64,000 nucleotides of DNA, taken from NCBI GenBank assembly GCA_045128635.1, contig JBGVRS010000024.1, positions 49,385-113,384 on the forward strand, given 5' to 3'. A model generated the notes under the pieces. The model had not been told where the DNA came from and ran no database searches. It was given only the letters and a program-made list of their open reading frames with translations. Positions 8,446 to 18,800 of this stretch are shown here, in pieces (position 1 is the stretch's first letter; each line of letters begins with the position of its first letter). A program made the translations under genes and the position numbers. The DNA comes from HGM12587 sp045128635 (lineage in GTDB: Bacteria; Bacillota; Clostridia; Lachnospirales; Lachnospiraceae).

Positions 8446-9726
8446 TTATCGGTCAAAACCAATTCTTAATGTAAATCGATAATCCTTAACTTTGAATTCG
8501 TAAAAAGCATTGTATTTTTCACAAAAAGCTACAATGAATTTTGTGCCGAATCCGTGACCTTTTTCCTGACTGACTGGTACGTTTTTTTCATCAAAAGAAA
8601 TTGTCCCGTTGAAACTATTGGTAATCTGGATCATGAATCGTGGAGAGTTGAGAGCTTTTACTTCTAAAAAACGTTTGTCAGGACTGATTTTATCGCATGC
8701 GTTAATGGCATTTTCAATTGCATTGGCAAATACAGTGGCAAGCTCTGTTTCCTTTACAGGAAGTGAATCAGGGAGAATGATCTTGGTACTGACACGAATT
8801 CCTTTTTCTTCGGCCTTTTGCAGATAGGAAGCCAGTACCGCGTCAAGAACCGGATTGGTACAATAGCGCTTTACTTTTGTTTCCTGAATTGCTTCATTAT
8901 ATTCTGAAATCAGAGAAGAAAGCTCTTCGTATTCCTTTTTTTCTAACATCCCGGCAATGGCCTGCATTTTATGACGCATGTTGTGACGTTCAATACGGAA
9001 TTTTTCATCTGCTTCATAAAATTCCTGAATACGTTCGGACATGTTGCTGACCTGAAGTCTTAAGATGTTATCCTGCTCTGTAAGTTCATACATTTTCTTC
9101 TGGTGGTTCAGTGTGAATAATATCTGAATATAAATTAATGGCATCAGAATAAAAATAAGTGTCAGTGCTGGTAAATATTCCAGACGTTCCGTAATCATGG
9201 TCGGAACACTCATGGAAAGTGTCATCAGAACATAAAAGATTGCACTGATAGCAGCGAAATGATACCAGCCCTTATTGATATGATTTTGCACATCTAAGTA
9301 AGTAGTACGCACTTTTTTGTAAACAAAAAATTCTAAAATCGGATACAACAGAAGTCGTGAAAAGAACAGGAACAGATAGTTGTCTCCGGGAATAAAGAAT
9401 TCGATGATGTTAGTAATATAAATCAGTTCCATTATAATGGTATCTGCCATACAAAATGTAAACAAAAAACGACCATCCCGATGTTTTGCTAAGAAGTAGA
9501 AAAAAATCAAACTAGGAAGAGAACAGGTAAGCAGCATGATTTTTAAGTAAGCAGCATTGCCAAGGATGAATAAGAGAACAACATTGGCAATAATGAGCGG
9601 AATCATAGCATAAAGTGATAACTGAATGGTCTTCTTTTTGGAGTACTTTGATTCAAATAGTAAAATAAAAAGTATTAGTGCGTGAAACAAAGACCAGAAA
9701 ATGGAAAAATCTTTAAAAAAAATCAT
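8446..9726 (-). CDS. GHKL-family sensor histidine kinase (AgrC/VirS-like)
   Basis: This 426-residue membrane kinase has six to seven transmembrane helices in residues 1-205, then a coiled-coil linker (LTEQDNILRLQVSNMSERI). The dimerisation box is RIERHNMRHKMQAIAGML (near 245-262), where the first His is the usual phosphoacceptor of this class. The GHKL ATPase domain has N-box ANAIENAINACDK and G-box EKGHGFGTKFI. Kinases of this class pair with LytTR response regulators. Its start overlaps the regulator gene stop by four bases (ATGA), so the two are translationally coupled. The signal is unknown, and no peptide pheromone gene was seen nearby. Its location inside the injection-system island suggests a role in that system's control. 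Confidence 0.88.
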   Translation of the reverse strand: MIFFKDFSIFWSLFHALILFILLFESKYSKKKTIQLSLYAMIPLIIANVVLLFILGNAAYLKIMLLTCSLPSLIFFYFLAKHRDGRFLFTFCMADTIIMELIYITNIIEFFIPGDNYLFLFFSRLLLYPILEFFVYKKVRTTYLDVQNHINKGWYHFAAISAIFYVLMTLSMSVPTMITERLEYLPALTLIFILMPLIYIQILFTLNHQKKMYELTEQDNILRLQVSNMSERIQEFYEADEKFRIERHNMRHKMQAIAGMLEKKEYEELSSLISEYNEAIQETKVKRYCTNPVLDAVLASYLQKAEEKGIRVSTKIILPDSLPVKETELATVFANAIENAINACDKISPDKRFLEVKALNSPRFMIQITNSFNGTISFDEKNVPVSQEKGHGFGTKFIVAFCEKYNAFYEFKVKDYRFTLRIGFDR

Positions 9727-10463
9727 AAGAGAGCCTCCTCATTAAACCAGTAATCACACCATGCGGAACGCACTTCGCGACACATTTTTTTTGAAAGATA
9801 AACTTTATAAGTATCTAAAAACAACAAATCTTCTTGTCCAACCATCGTAATATGGTGCAGATTTGCGACCATACTTGCACCGCACAGCACGAAGTTGGGT
9901 GTGCGCAGTAATGCTTGTACCGCTTCTTGAAAACTTGTTCGGAGTGTCATGGTTTCAATGATATGTCCGTTTTTCATATGATATAAAAGCTTTCGTTTTC
10001 CCGATTCTACATAAAGAATATCTGAAATGTTGACTTTCACAGAGTTTTCTTTGGTTTTTATAATTAAAATGTTATTTTTTGCAAGAGTTCTTGATGAAAA
10101 CAGTTCATCTAAAACTGCAAATAATTCTTCCTTTTTAACTGGTTTTAATAAATATTGAAATGCTTTGACTTTATAAGAATCAACGGCATATTCTGCACTG
10201 GAAGTAAGATAGATAATTTTCCCGTCTAATTTTTTTTCACGAAGCTTTAATCCCAGTTCAATGCCATTCATTCCAGGCATGATTACATCCAAAAGATAAA
10301 CATCAAAATTTTTTGATAACAGGGTCGAATCCAGGAGCTGCTGTGCGTTTGAAAAAAGGCTGTATTCGAGTTGATTGTTTGGATTTTTCAGCATATATTC
10401 ATCAAGATAACTTAGAAACTGTTTTCGATAGCAAAGTTCATCATCACAGATAGCAATTTTCAT
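9723..10463 (-). CDS. LytTR-family response regulator
   Basis: The protein has 246 residues. An N-terminal receiver domain has the acidic pair DDE at 7-9, phosphoacceptor Asp59 in YLLDVIMPGMNG, the conserved Thr/Ser (YLTSS) and Lys in YLLKPVK. A C-terminal LytTR DNA-binding domain starts near residue 140 (ISDILYVESGKRKLLYHMKNG, then TLRTSFQEA and VVANLHHI-like segments). It is the first gene of a two-gene minus-strand operon with the GHKL kinase. It is read divergently from the LuxR-type regulator, and the two share a 189-base intergenic region. LytTR regulators bind paired 9-bp direct repeats. I could not identify a convincing pair here. Confidence 0.9.
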   Translation of the reverse strand: MKIAICDDELCYRKQFLSYLDEYMLKNPNNQLEYSLFSNAQQLLDSTLLSKNFDVYLLDVIMPGMNGIELGLKLREKKLDGKIIYLTSSAEYAVDSYKVKAFQYLLKPVKKEELFAVLDELFSSRTLAKNNILIIKTKENSVKVNISDILYVESGKRKLLYHMKNGHIIETMTLRTSFQEAVQALLRTPNFVLCGASMVANLHHITMVGQEDLLFLDTYKVYLSKKMCREVRSAWCDYWFNEEALL

Positions 10464-10495
10464 AATATTTCCTCTTTTAGTACAATTTCTTAACT

Positions 10496-10504
10496 ATTAT
10501 AACA
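10496..10504 (-). promoter_or_regulatory. Extended -10 promoter for the LytTR/GHKL operon
   Basis: On the minus strand the sequence reads TGTTATAAT, an exact TATAAT with a TGn extension, 32 bases upstream of the regulator start codon. No good -35 element is present at 17 bases, which is usual for extended -10 promoters. Confidence 0.55.
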
Positions 10505-10583
10505 CGGAGAAATCAGTGATACGATAAAAAATTGCGCAAAAAGAGATTGTTTTTACAAAAAAGCACAAAAATTTATCAAAGTA

Positions 10584-10592
10584 TGTTATAGT
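10584..10592 (+). promoter_or_regulatory. Extended -10 promoter for the LuxR-type regulator
   Basis: The plus strand reads TGTTATAGT, a TGn-extended -10 with five of six consensus bases. It would start transcription near 10599, leaving a leader of about 54 bases before ATG 10653. It is arranged back to back with the minus-strand extended -10 at 10496. Confidence 0.5.
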
Positions 10593-10652
10593 CTGATACT
10601 AGGAAAATGAAAGTGGATGCGAATGCATAATTTTCAAAAGGAGTATGAAAAG

Positions 10653-13061
10653 ATGTCACCAATGATTTCGTATGATGGAATCATCAATCAAAATTTCATA
10701 GATCGCCTCGAAAAGGATATAAAAAAATACGATATCCTTTTTCTTTGCGCGCCTTTTGGTTGGGGAAATGCAAGTGTTTTAAAGGCACTTTGTGAACGCG
10801 TACTCTTTAAAACTACTTATTGGTTGGAAGAAACAGAAGATTGCACATTAGAACAGAAAATTGATGAAATTTCTTTTAGTAGAAGTAATATTTATTTTAT
10901 TCCGAATCTTGAAACCGTGGTACGTAAGGGAGAGGAAGATCTTATATGGAATCTTCTTGCGAAAAAGAAAAAGGATGATATTTTTGTGATTGCATCAGCT
11001 GCCATGATTCCGGCAAAAATGCTGCCTTACACAATTTTGAACAGATATATCAGCTACGGAATTGATGATATCAGACCGTCTAATGAAGATGTTGATTCCT
11101 ATATGAAAAACAGAGGAATTTCTTTGTCGCAGGAGGATATTTCCTATATTGAAAAAGACTGTAATAATCTGCCTCTGTTTATTCAGTTATTGGCAAATCT
11201 GTTGGTAAATACAAATCGAGGTTATACCCGTGCAGTCAGAGAACGCTGTTTTGAGGACTTTTTTACATATATTGATCTTATGTTCTTTAGGCGTTTTAGT
11301 GAAGAAGATCAGAATGCAATGTTGAAATTATCTTGTCTTGATAAGTTCGACAATAAATTGATTTCCTATATGCTTGACATATCGCTAAAAGATGCGAATT
11401 TATTTGTAGAAAGATTATTAATTAATAGCAGTATTCTTGATAAAGATGGCAATAGTTGGAAATTTTATCCAATGATGAAACTGTTTCTGGAGCGCGCAAT
11501 TCATAAATATCTGGATTATGAAGAACGAGTGGAGGACTATCAGAAGGCATTAAAATATCTTTTGGATTGTAAAAAGTGGGTTCCTGCATTGAGGTTTGCT
11601 TATTTTCTGCATGACAAAGAAGAAATTGCCAGATGTATGGATGAATTATTTAGGGAAAACCCTGAATACATTAATTCTGTAAATTTGGAAGCTTATTTTA
11701 GGGAACTTTCTGCTGACATAATAATAAAATATCCGAATCTGCTAATTTGTGGGTCTATCATAAAAGCAATTGCCGGGGATGTAAGAGCAGCAAAACGATA
11801 TGAGAAAATGTATCTGAACCTCTTGGAACAGACAGATGATGAAGAAGAGAGTAAAAGATTGAAAGCTCAGCTTCTATTTATGTATATGTCTCGTCCGGGA
11901 ACAATGAGAGATGATATATTGGAAATTAGTGCAGAACTACTGGACGTTCTGGGTGATTCAGAAGTTCTGATGGAAAATCAGAAATTTGAGCCTCACTATG
12001 TATCGATTTTGCGTGGCGAGAAAGATTATTGTAAATATTTTACATTAAATTCTAATAATACAAATGTAATAGAAAAATTACATGAAGTTGCTGATAAGTT
12101 AAATGATCATACATACTCCATGCTTTTGAAATTTATGGAAGCAGAAGTTTATTATGAGAGAAATGAATTGGATCGTGCATTGGATGCTCTGGTGAAAATT
12201 ACGAGGGAAGCGAAATTTTCAGGAAATCAGATAATGCAGCAGCTTTGCATGATTGCCATGATAGATTTGCTTGCGGCGAAAAATCAGATGAATCATACGG
12301 AAATTGTTCAGTTAGATTTATATGAAAGTCAGGAATGGAACAATCAGTTGTTCCAGGCAAACTGTCAGGCGCATAGTGTATTCTATCATCTGTTGAGAAA
12401 TGATGAAGAAGCCATTTTTGAATGGATGAAGAATTCTTCACCGGATGAAACAAAAAGATTTTATACCATACAGTATTATCAATACCTGACAAAAGCGAAG
12501 ATTTATATCTGGATGGGCCAGTATGTTCGTGCCAGAATGATTTTACGGTTGCTTTTTGATTATGCTTTGGAATATAAGATGTCTTATCTGGAAGCGCAGA
12601 TCAGGGTTTTAGAAACATTCATTTATTATAAAGAAGGAAATATACTTTGGAAGGAAACACTGATTCCTGCATTGGAATGGGGAAGAGAGTGCGGGTTTAT
12701 CCGTGTCTTTGCGGATGAAGGGGCGGCAATTCATGAGCCTTTAAATAAAATTTTCCAGGAAGATGAGCAATGGGAGAAAGATGAATATTTGAAAAAGGTT
12801 TTAAATGCTGCAAAAGCACAGATGCTTCAATATCCCAAATATTTAAAACAGGAAAAAGCATGCAAAATGGATGATTTTTCTGAAAGTGAACTGGCTGTTA
12901 TGAAATTGCTGGTTTTAGGTGATAAAAATGCAGAAATTGCAAATAGATTGTGTGTTTCAGAAAATACAGTTAAATATCATCTGAAAAATATTTTTCAAAA
13001 GCTGCAGGTAAAGAGTCGTAGCCAGGCGATACATAAAATCAGAGAAAATAATATTATCTAA
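10653..13061 (+). CDS. MalT-like LuxR-family transcriptional regulator with degenerate P-loop
   Basis: This 802-residue regulator has the STAND/MalT architecture. The N-terminal ATPase-like domain reads FLCAPFGWGNASVLKAL where the family has APAGYGKTT, so the Walker A Lys and Thr are replaced by Asn and Ala. A winged-helix region, then a long TPR-like helical repeat region (about 300-720), follow. The C-terminal LuxR helix-turn-helix (final 60 residues) contains FSESELAVMKLLVLGDKNAE and SENTVKYHLKNIFQKL. The frame opens at ATG 10617, but ATG 10653 has AAGGAG nine bases upstream and is preferred. The gene ends in a terminator and lies directly before the main CIS operon, so it is the best candidate for that operon's activator. 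Loss of the P-loop Lys suggests no normal ATP control. Confidence 0.85.
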   Translation: MSPMISYDGIINQNFIDRLEKDIKKYDILFLCAPFGWGNASVLKALCERVLFKTTYWLEETEDCTLEQKIDEISFSRSNIYFIPNLETVVRKGEEDLIWNLLAKKKKDDIFVIASAAMIPAKMLPYTILNRYISYGIDDIRPSNEDVDSYMKNRGISLSQEDISYIEKDCNNLPLFIQLLANLLVNTNRGYTRAVRERCFEDFFTYIDLMFFRRFSEEDQNAMLKLSCLDKFDNKLISYMLDISLKDANLFVERLLINSSILDKDGNSWKFYPMMKLFLERAIHKYLDYEERVEDYQKALKYLLDCKKWVPALRFAYFLHDKEEIARCMDELFRENPEYINSVNLEAYFRELSADIIIKYPNLLICGSIIKAIAGDVRAAKRYEKMYLNLLEQTDDEEESKRLKAQLLFMYMSRPGTMRDDILEISAELLDVLGDSEVLMENQKFEPHYVSILRGEKDYCKYFTLNSNNTNVIEKLHEVADKLNDHTYSMLLKFMEAEVYYERNELDRALDALVKITREAKFSGNQIMQQLCMIAMIDLLAAKNQMNHTEIVQLDLYESQEWNNQLFQANCQAHSVFYHLLRNDEEAIFEWMKNSSPDETKRFYTIQYYQYLTKAKIYIWMGQYVRARMILRLLFDYALEYKMSYLEAQIRVLETFIYYKEGNILWKETLIPALEWGRECGFIRVFADEGAAIHEPLNKIFQEDEQWEKDEYLKKVLNAAKAQMLQYPKYLKQEKACKMDDFSESELAVMKLLVLGDKNAEIANRLCVSENTVKYHLKNIFQKLQVKSRSQAIHKIRENNII

Positions 13062-13063
13062 GA

Positions 13064-13107
13064 ACAGGAAGAACTACCCGTTTGGGGAGTGTACTTCCTG
13101 TTTTTTT
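13064..13107 (+). terminator. Terminator of the LuxR-type gene, with ACTACCCGTTTGG core
   Basis: ACAGGAAG (13064-13071) pairs with CTTCCTGT (13094-13101) around an inner ACTACCCG-TTT-GGGGAGT stem, and a run of seven T follows. The core ACTACCCGTTTGG is identical to that at 3456-3468. Confidence 0.8.
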
Positions 13108-13157
13108 GTGCGAAAATCTAGCATAGAATAGATTGACTATGTCTGGAGGTGGCTTTT

Positions 13158-14006
13158 GTGACAAATGAACGTTTCATGGAAGAAAAGAAAATGGAACATT
13201 TTCGTGAGACGATGAATCGTCTGACTGCGGCAAGCCATGTCCAGGTGGAATATTTTGGTGATCATAAAAAGATTGAAGGATATTATGAGAGTGTTGCAGA
13301 AGGGAAATTCTTCAACTGTGACCGTCTTTTGAAACAGGAAAACATGTTTGGGAAGATTCAGTTAGGATATAATCCAAACCGAGGAAGAGTATTTCTTTAT
13401 TCCAACTTAAAAACTTCCCGCTATGACACTATTGCGAGTAAATATCAGAAAGAGATGGATGATTATCAGCAGAAAGCACTGTTAAAGGGTGACAATGAAA
13501 ACCGTGCTTATGTTTCAAAACGATGGGAGAACGCTGCGGTTCTCATTGAAAAGAAAGAGAATAAGCCTTGGACTGAAAGGTCTGTGAAAACTTATTTAAA
13601 CCGTGCTAATGCTGAGGCAGCAAAGAAGTCCATGCCATTCTTCTCAAAAGAGGAAGAACAGGCAGAGCTTGCAAAAACCAGACAGAGACAAAGCGAAATT
13701 AGTAAAGAGATTCGAGATATTCGAAGACAAATGTCTGCCGGAGAAGGTCAGATTGTGGAAATGGAGTCAAAGATTCGGGAACTTCGCAAAGAAGCAGTTA
13801 CAGGGCTTTCAAAAGAAAGTTTACTGGAAACATTAATTTATAGAAAGAATACTGCGGAAAAGACATTTCTTAGAAAGATTAATTACGCATATGATTTCCA
13901 GAAAGCTGATATTGAAAATTATTACAGAGAAAAACGTAAAGAATTAGAAGCTCAGGCAACTGAAGCAGTAGATACAGAAACACCACCAGAGGATGAGGAA
14001 AATTAA
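13158..14006 (+). CDS. Coiled-coil protein of unknown function, first gene of the main CIS operon
   Basis: GTG 13158 lies eight bases after GGAGG and is the likely start. An upstream in-frame GTG at 13149 overlaps the ribosome binding site itself. The product has 282 residues. Residues 1-85 look globular and beta-rich (VQVEYFGDHKKIEGYYESV, then KIQLGYNPNRGRVFLYS). Residues 150-270 are strongly charged and helical, probably coiled coil (RQRQSEISKEIRDIRRQM). The tail is acidic. I do not recognise the family. The stop codon overlaps the next start by one base (TAATG), so it is translationally coupled to the AAA+ ATPase. An adaptor or cofactor of that ATPase is a reasonable guess. Confidence 0.7.
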   Translation: MTNERFMEEKKMEHFRETMNRLTAASHVQVEYFGDHKKIEGYYESVAEGKFFNCDRLLKQENMFGKIQLGYNPNRGRVFLYSNLKTSRYDTIASKYQKEMDDYQQKALLKGDNENRAYVSKRWENAAVLIEKKENKPWTERSVKTYLNRANAEAAKKSMPFFSKEEEQAELAKTRQRQSEISKEIRDIRRQMSAGEGQIVEMESKIRELRKEAVTGLSKESLLETLIYRKNTAEKTFLRKINYAYDFQKADIENYYREKRKELEAQATEAVDTETPPEDEEN

Positions 14007-15850
14007 TGAAAAGTTACGCAGAAGTACTTAGCGAAAAACTGAAAAAAGCCGGAAGAGATTGTGTACGGATTCGAAAAATTGACAGAATTCAAGAACTTAA
14101 ATGTACAATTGATGAACTGTCAAAGGAAGCTGTAATGACAGGAACTTTTTGGACATGGATGGAAGCTGTAATGATACTTAGACTGACTGTATCAGAACAG
14201 TTACTTTTGTGTGCACTTTGGGGACATCTGGCTGAGACCAGACGAGAGCTTGCTAAAAATGATTTTTGGCTGTTTTATCAGGAATTAAAAGATGAGATTT
14301 CTGATACAGAAGAGATGCTTCCAAACTGGGTATATGAAATAGAAGATCAAATTGTACTTTCACCAATCCTTTTCGGATGGCTGGAAGGTGTAAGGCCGGA
14401 ACTGCCGGTAGGTGTATCGCTCTATTTTCCAAAGCAGGAAGTACGCTATGGAATAGATTGGATTTTACAAGATGCTGATAAAATATTCGAAGCGGCAGAT
14501 GAACAGGAATTGCAGGGGATTTTCTGCATTGACGGAGAAAAAGGAAGTGGAAGAAGCTTCTTAATGGAACAGATTTGTGCAGATAGAGAGATGGCCCTTC
14601 TGATGATTGATGGAGATGCATTTAAAGGCAGTGCCAGGGAAGTCAATGCATGCATTCTTTGCTCTGCGCTTTACGGTGCATTTGTATGTGTTAAACTTGG
14701 AAAAGAGATTCGAGAAAAATTAATAGAAGATCTATCTGCAGGATTTAGATTCTATGGAATGATCAAAGAACATAAACGAGAACTGGAAGAACAACCGGAA
14801 GTGGTTGTATACACCAGATGTCTGGAACGTCCGGGTAAAGTATTAAAAGCAGAAATTGCAAAAGAATTCTTAAATGAATGGATGGATGACCTTTTAAAAA
14901 CTGCAAATTTACAGCAGATTACTGGAAGACAGCTTCCGATGGGGGCGTATTTAAGATATTTAAATACGATTCGGGCAGAATTAGAAACAGGTACGATACG
15001 TGCAGAGCATGTGCAGGTACCTTCAACATCGACAAGCTTGAATCTACTGCCTGCTACAAGAAATTTTGACGAATTAAAACTTCCAAAAGCACAGTATGAG
15101 CAATTGCGCAAAATCAGTAAAATGATTGCAGCCAGAGAAGATGTTATGAGTGGCTGGGGCTTTGGTAATAAATTTACTTATGGAAATGGGATGTCCGTAT
15201 TGTTTTACGGTGCCCCGGGTACCGGAAAAACAATGGCAGCGCAGGTGTTGGCAAATGAACTTGGAATGCCGCTTTACCGTGTGGATTTATCCCAGTTAAT
15301 CAGCAAATATATCGGGGAAACCCAGAAAAATATTGGAAAAATCTTTGATGAAGCTGAGAAATGTGACTGCATTTTACTTTTTGATGAAGCAGATGCAATC
15401 TTTACAAAACGAAGTGATGTATCAGATGCTCAGGATCGTTATTCCAATGCGGAAACAGCTTATCTGCTGCAGCGAATTGAAGCTTACGCAGGTGTTTCGA
15501 TTCTGGCAACAAATCTTTTACAGAACTTCGATGAAGCGTTCCGTCGAAGAATCAGTTACATGGTGCATTTTCCAATGCCGGATGTAACGCTTCGAAAAGA
15601 ACTTTGGGAAACCATTTTCCCAAAAGAAACACCGATTTCAATGGAAGTAGATCCGCTGATGCTTGCACAGGCATTTGAATTATCGGGTGCTTCGATTAAA
15701 AATGCCGCACTGCATGGGGCTTTGCTGGCAAGTGCAGAAGGAAGCGATGTTCGGATGTGTCATATTTTAGATGGAATTCGAAATGAATACGGAAAACAGG
15801 GTAAGTCCTTTAGTTCTACACAGAGAGAACTTTTGGATGCTTATCAATAG
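14006..15850 (+). CDS. AAA+ ATPase of the contractile injection system (copy 2)
   Basis: This 614-residue ATPase has the same two-module layout as the copy at 3543. An N-terminal helical region and an inactive first module (DGEKGSGRSFLMEQI, near residue 174) precede the active AAA domain. That domain has Walker A YGAPGTGKTMAAQV (near 403), Walker B CILLFDEADAIFTKRSDV (near 458), sensor I ILATNLLQNFDEAF, Arg finger RRRISY and the lid segment GASIKNAALHGA. It belongs to the AAA+ family found in nearly all extracellular CIS loci. A role in sheath disassembly or particle maturation is generally proposed for the family. It is coupled to the coiled-coil gene before it and lies 16 bases before the first giant surface protein. 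Confidence 0.9.
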   Translation: MKSYAEVLSEKLKKAGRDCVRIRKIDRIQELKCTIDELSKEAVMTGTFWTWMEAVMILRLTVSEQLLLCALWGHLAETRRELAKNDFWLFYQELKDEISDTEEMLPNWVYEIEDQIVLSPILFGWLEGVRPELPVGVSLYFPKQEVRYGIDWILQDADKIFEAADEQELQGIFCIDGEKGSGRSFLMEQICADREMALLMIDGDAFKGSAREVNACILCSALYGAFVCVKLGKEIREKLIEDLSAGFRFYGMIKEHKRELEEQPEVVVYTRCLERPGKVLKAEIAKEFLNEWMDDLLKTANLQQITGRQLPMGAYLRYLNTIRAELETGTIRAEHVQVPSTSTSLNLLPATRNFDELKLPKAQYEQLRKISKMIAAREDVMSGWGFGNKFTYGNGMSVLFYGAPGTGKTMAAQVLANELGMPLYRVDLSQLISKYIGETQKNIGKIFDEAEKCDCILLFDEADAIFTKRSDVSDAQDRYSNAETAYLLQRIEAYAGVSILATNLLQNFDEAFRRRISYMVHFPMPDVTLRKELWETIFPKETPISMEVDPLMLAQAFELSGASIKNAALHGALLASAEGSDVRMCHILDGIRNEYGKQGKSFSSTQRELLDAYQ

Positions 15851-15866
15851 ATGAGGAGGGTATAAG

Positions 15867-18800
15867 ATGAAGAAATTCACAAAACTCTTAAAAGAAAAAA
15901 GGTGGAGATGGACCGCAGGGGGCATCGTGTGCCTGGTGGTTGCAGCAATGATCTTTGCGTTGGGTTCCGGGTTCGGAACCAGTGCGGTTACATTGAACGG
16001 GACAGAAATTACTCTTCCACAGACCAACGATGTCTACGAGATTGATGAGTATAATGAGTTAAAAGCACTTGGTGATGCAAGCAGTATAGAAACGAGTGGG
16101 AAAACATTCAAACTGGTAAATGATATTACTGTGCCTTCTATGACAACACCAGCAACCGGAACATTTGCAGGTATCTTTGATGGCAATGGTCATGTGATCA
16201 CGATTAATTCTGTAAGTGAATTATCAAATTCCAATACAGGTGCAGTCAGTGAAGGTCTTCTATTTGGAACAGTATCTGGAACAGTAAGAAATTTGATTGT
16301 GGATATCAAAACTGATGTAAAGTATACGAGAGCATCTACTGTAGGAGTAAGCAGTACTGGCACGTCTGATGTTAAAGTGACAAAAGAAGCCGTAGCTCCA
16401 TACAGTGGAAGTGAAGAATTTTCGTCATTTAGTTCTGATGATAAAGCCAAACAACTTGCTGTTGATTTTAATAGTTGGGTATCAACGAATAATAATATTA
16501 TTACAAGCGGTGGAAAAACTTATTATAGAGTATCACGCAATGAGGAAGTTAAGAAAACTACCACATATGATCTGAATGCGCTGGGAACGGATCAGTTTGG
16601 TATTATATGCGGTACTTTGGATTCAAATGCCCAAATTGATCAGGTTTATGTAAAAGGTGATGGCGTTTTAAATGTTATACAGAATGCAGGGAAAGTATCC
16701 AATACAAAAGTAGCGTCAGGAACAAGAGAAAAGTATTTCTATTATGAAAAGAATACAGGAAGTTATGTAGAAGAGGTTCAGCCTTCAGCAACAACGGTAA
16801 ATGCACCAACGGTAATATTTTATGATAAAAATGCCAAAGTAGATGATAATTCAAATACTGATAGCAATGGTGTGAAAATTAGTGTTTCAGCCCCAAAATA
16901 TGTAGAAAAAGATGGTGACATTGTTTATATAGTTAATGTTGTAAATGGTAATACTTCGGAGATTTCGATTTCTAATCTTACTTCGACAAACACAAGTGGT
17001 GCATGGACAAAAGATGGTGTGAATGTGAATTGGACAACTGAAAAGATTTCAAAAGACAGTTCACAAATTTATGAATATACAATCTCTGGTGTAACCACAA
17101 ATATTTCAGGAGTCACATTTACATTAAATTACAATTATATTAGAAAAGAGACAGTAGGGGGAGAAGAAACAACTGTGTCTGCTACCCCATTAACTACTTC
17201 CAATGGTCTTGAAGCGAGCGTAGTGGATACATCTTCTCCACAGGTTGCTTCTCCGTCTGGTGAGGGATTAAAGTTAACTCTCACACCTGAAAAGGCGAAT
17301 TATTTAGCAAATGGTTCAGTAAATGTTACATATACACTTACCCTGTCTAATCAGGTGGCAGAACCGGAAAATGCAAATGCGAGGGTATTAAAAATTAAAA
17401 AAGATGATATTGTCTTTAATATAGATAATGCATCGCAAACAATTGCATGGACTCAAAACAATCAGAATTTTTCAGAAACAACTATTGGACCAAATGGAAA
17501 TATCACATTAAAAGGAACTTTAACGCTGGAACATACTTCTGGAGTAGCAGAACATAAAGTCTCCGTAACAGTAACACCTTCTGTACAGGAAAATACCTAT
17601 ACGAATGTTGCAACATATAAATATATAGAAGGTGTACCAGATTCTCAGACTCAATACGGAGCAGAAAACTATGAAACTGCAGTGGATGGACCAGCAGAGG
17701 TTACAAAAGGAAATCATTTAAATTCAGGTATCATTGCAGGTACAAGTAAAGGAAGTATCACCAATACAAAACAGGATATGCTGATTAATGGTTCCTCTTA
17801 TGATGGAAATACTGCTGAGTTGAATGTAGGTGGTATTGTAGGTAAAGCAGAAGGCGGAACTGCCTCCAATCTGTTCATTTTGGGAACACAGAACTATGCA
17901 GGCAAAAATAGTACATTGCCGACAGATTCAATTATAGAAGGTGGAACAAAACCGAATGATACAAATTGGACTTCTTACAGTAAATTTGAATCAACTGGTG
18001 AAAAAGCAAATGAATTTGATTTGGCATGGTTAGTTAAAGCAGAGAAAGAAAGCTCAACAGAGAGTGAAGGTATTAGATATTTTACATATTCAGATCCTGT
18101 GAATGGTGCGATTAATGTTGAAATTCCACTTGTTAAGCGTATTACAGGAAAAGATTTAAAATACACGGTAGCTTATAATGCCAGAAAATCTTTAGACAAT
18201 GCAAGTGAAGATGAGATTTATGTAGACAATAACATGGAACTTGGTCAGAGTGGTTATTATCGTCATATAAATAGTTATGCCACAGATGGATATTATCATT
18301 ATACAGCACCTGTAGTAACTCTGAATGCGGTGGGATTTGTTTATCCATATATTGCAGAGTTTTCTTCATATAATATGTCTGCTGAGGTTAAGCGTACAAA
18401 TAATCCTTTGAATGATAAGGTGGAAATTACGTTTACAAAAGACAGTGCTACTGTATCTGGTTTGAATGGTAAAATCTATTATGAAATAAATTCAACAGTA
18501 ATTCCTACATCAGAATCGGATGAAGTGGATATTAAAGAAGGGCTTGCGAATATTCCTTTTGAAATTTCGCCATCTTCCTATCGAATTACTCCGGTAATAG
18601 GTGAATATATTTATCCGACCCAAATAACTCAGGAGTTTAATAATAGAGAACCATTACCAGAGCCGTTGGTTACATGTTTTGACTATTATGACAAAGATGG
18701 TAATAAGAATCCATATGTTTCTTTTAAGTCTAACGGAACCTACGAAGCGGGTACAGATATGCAGATTACCCCTCAGGACAATGCGAACTATGTGGAAGAT

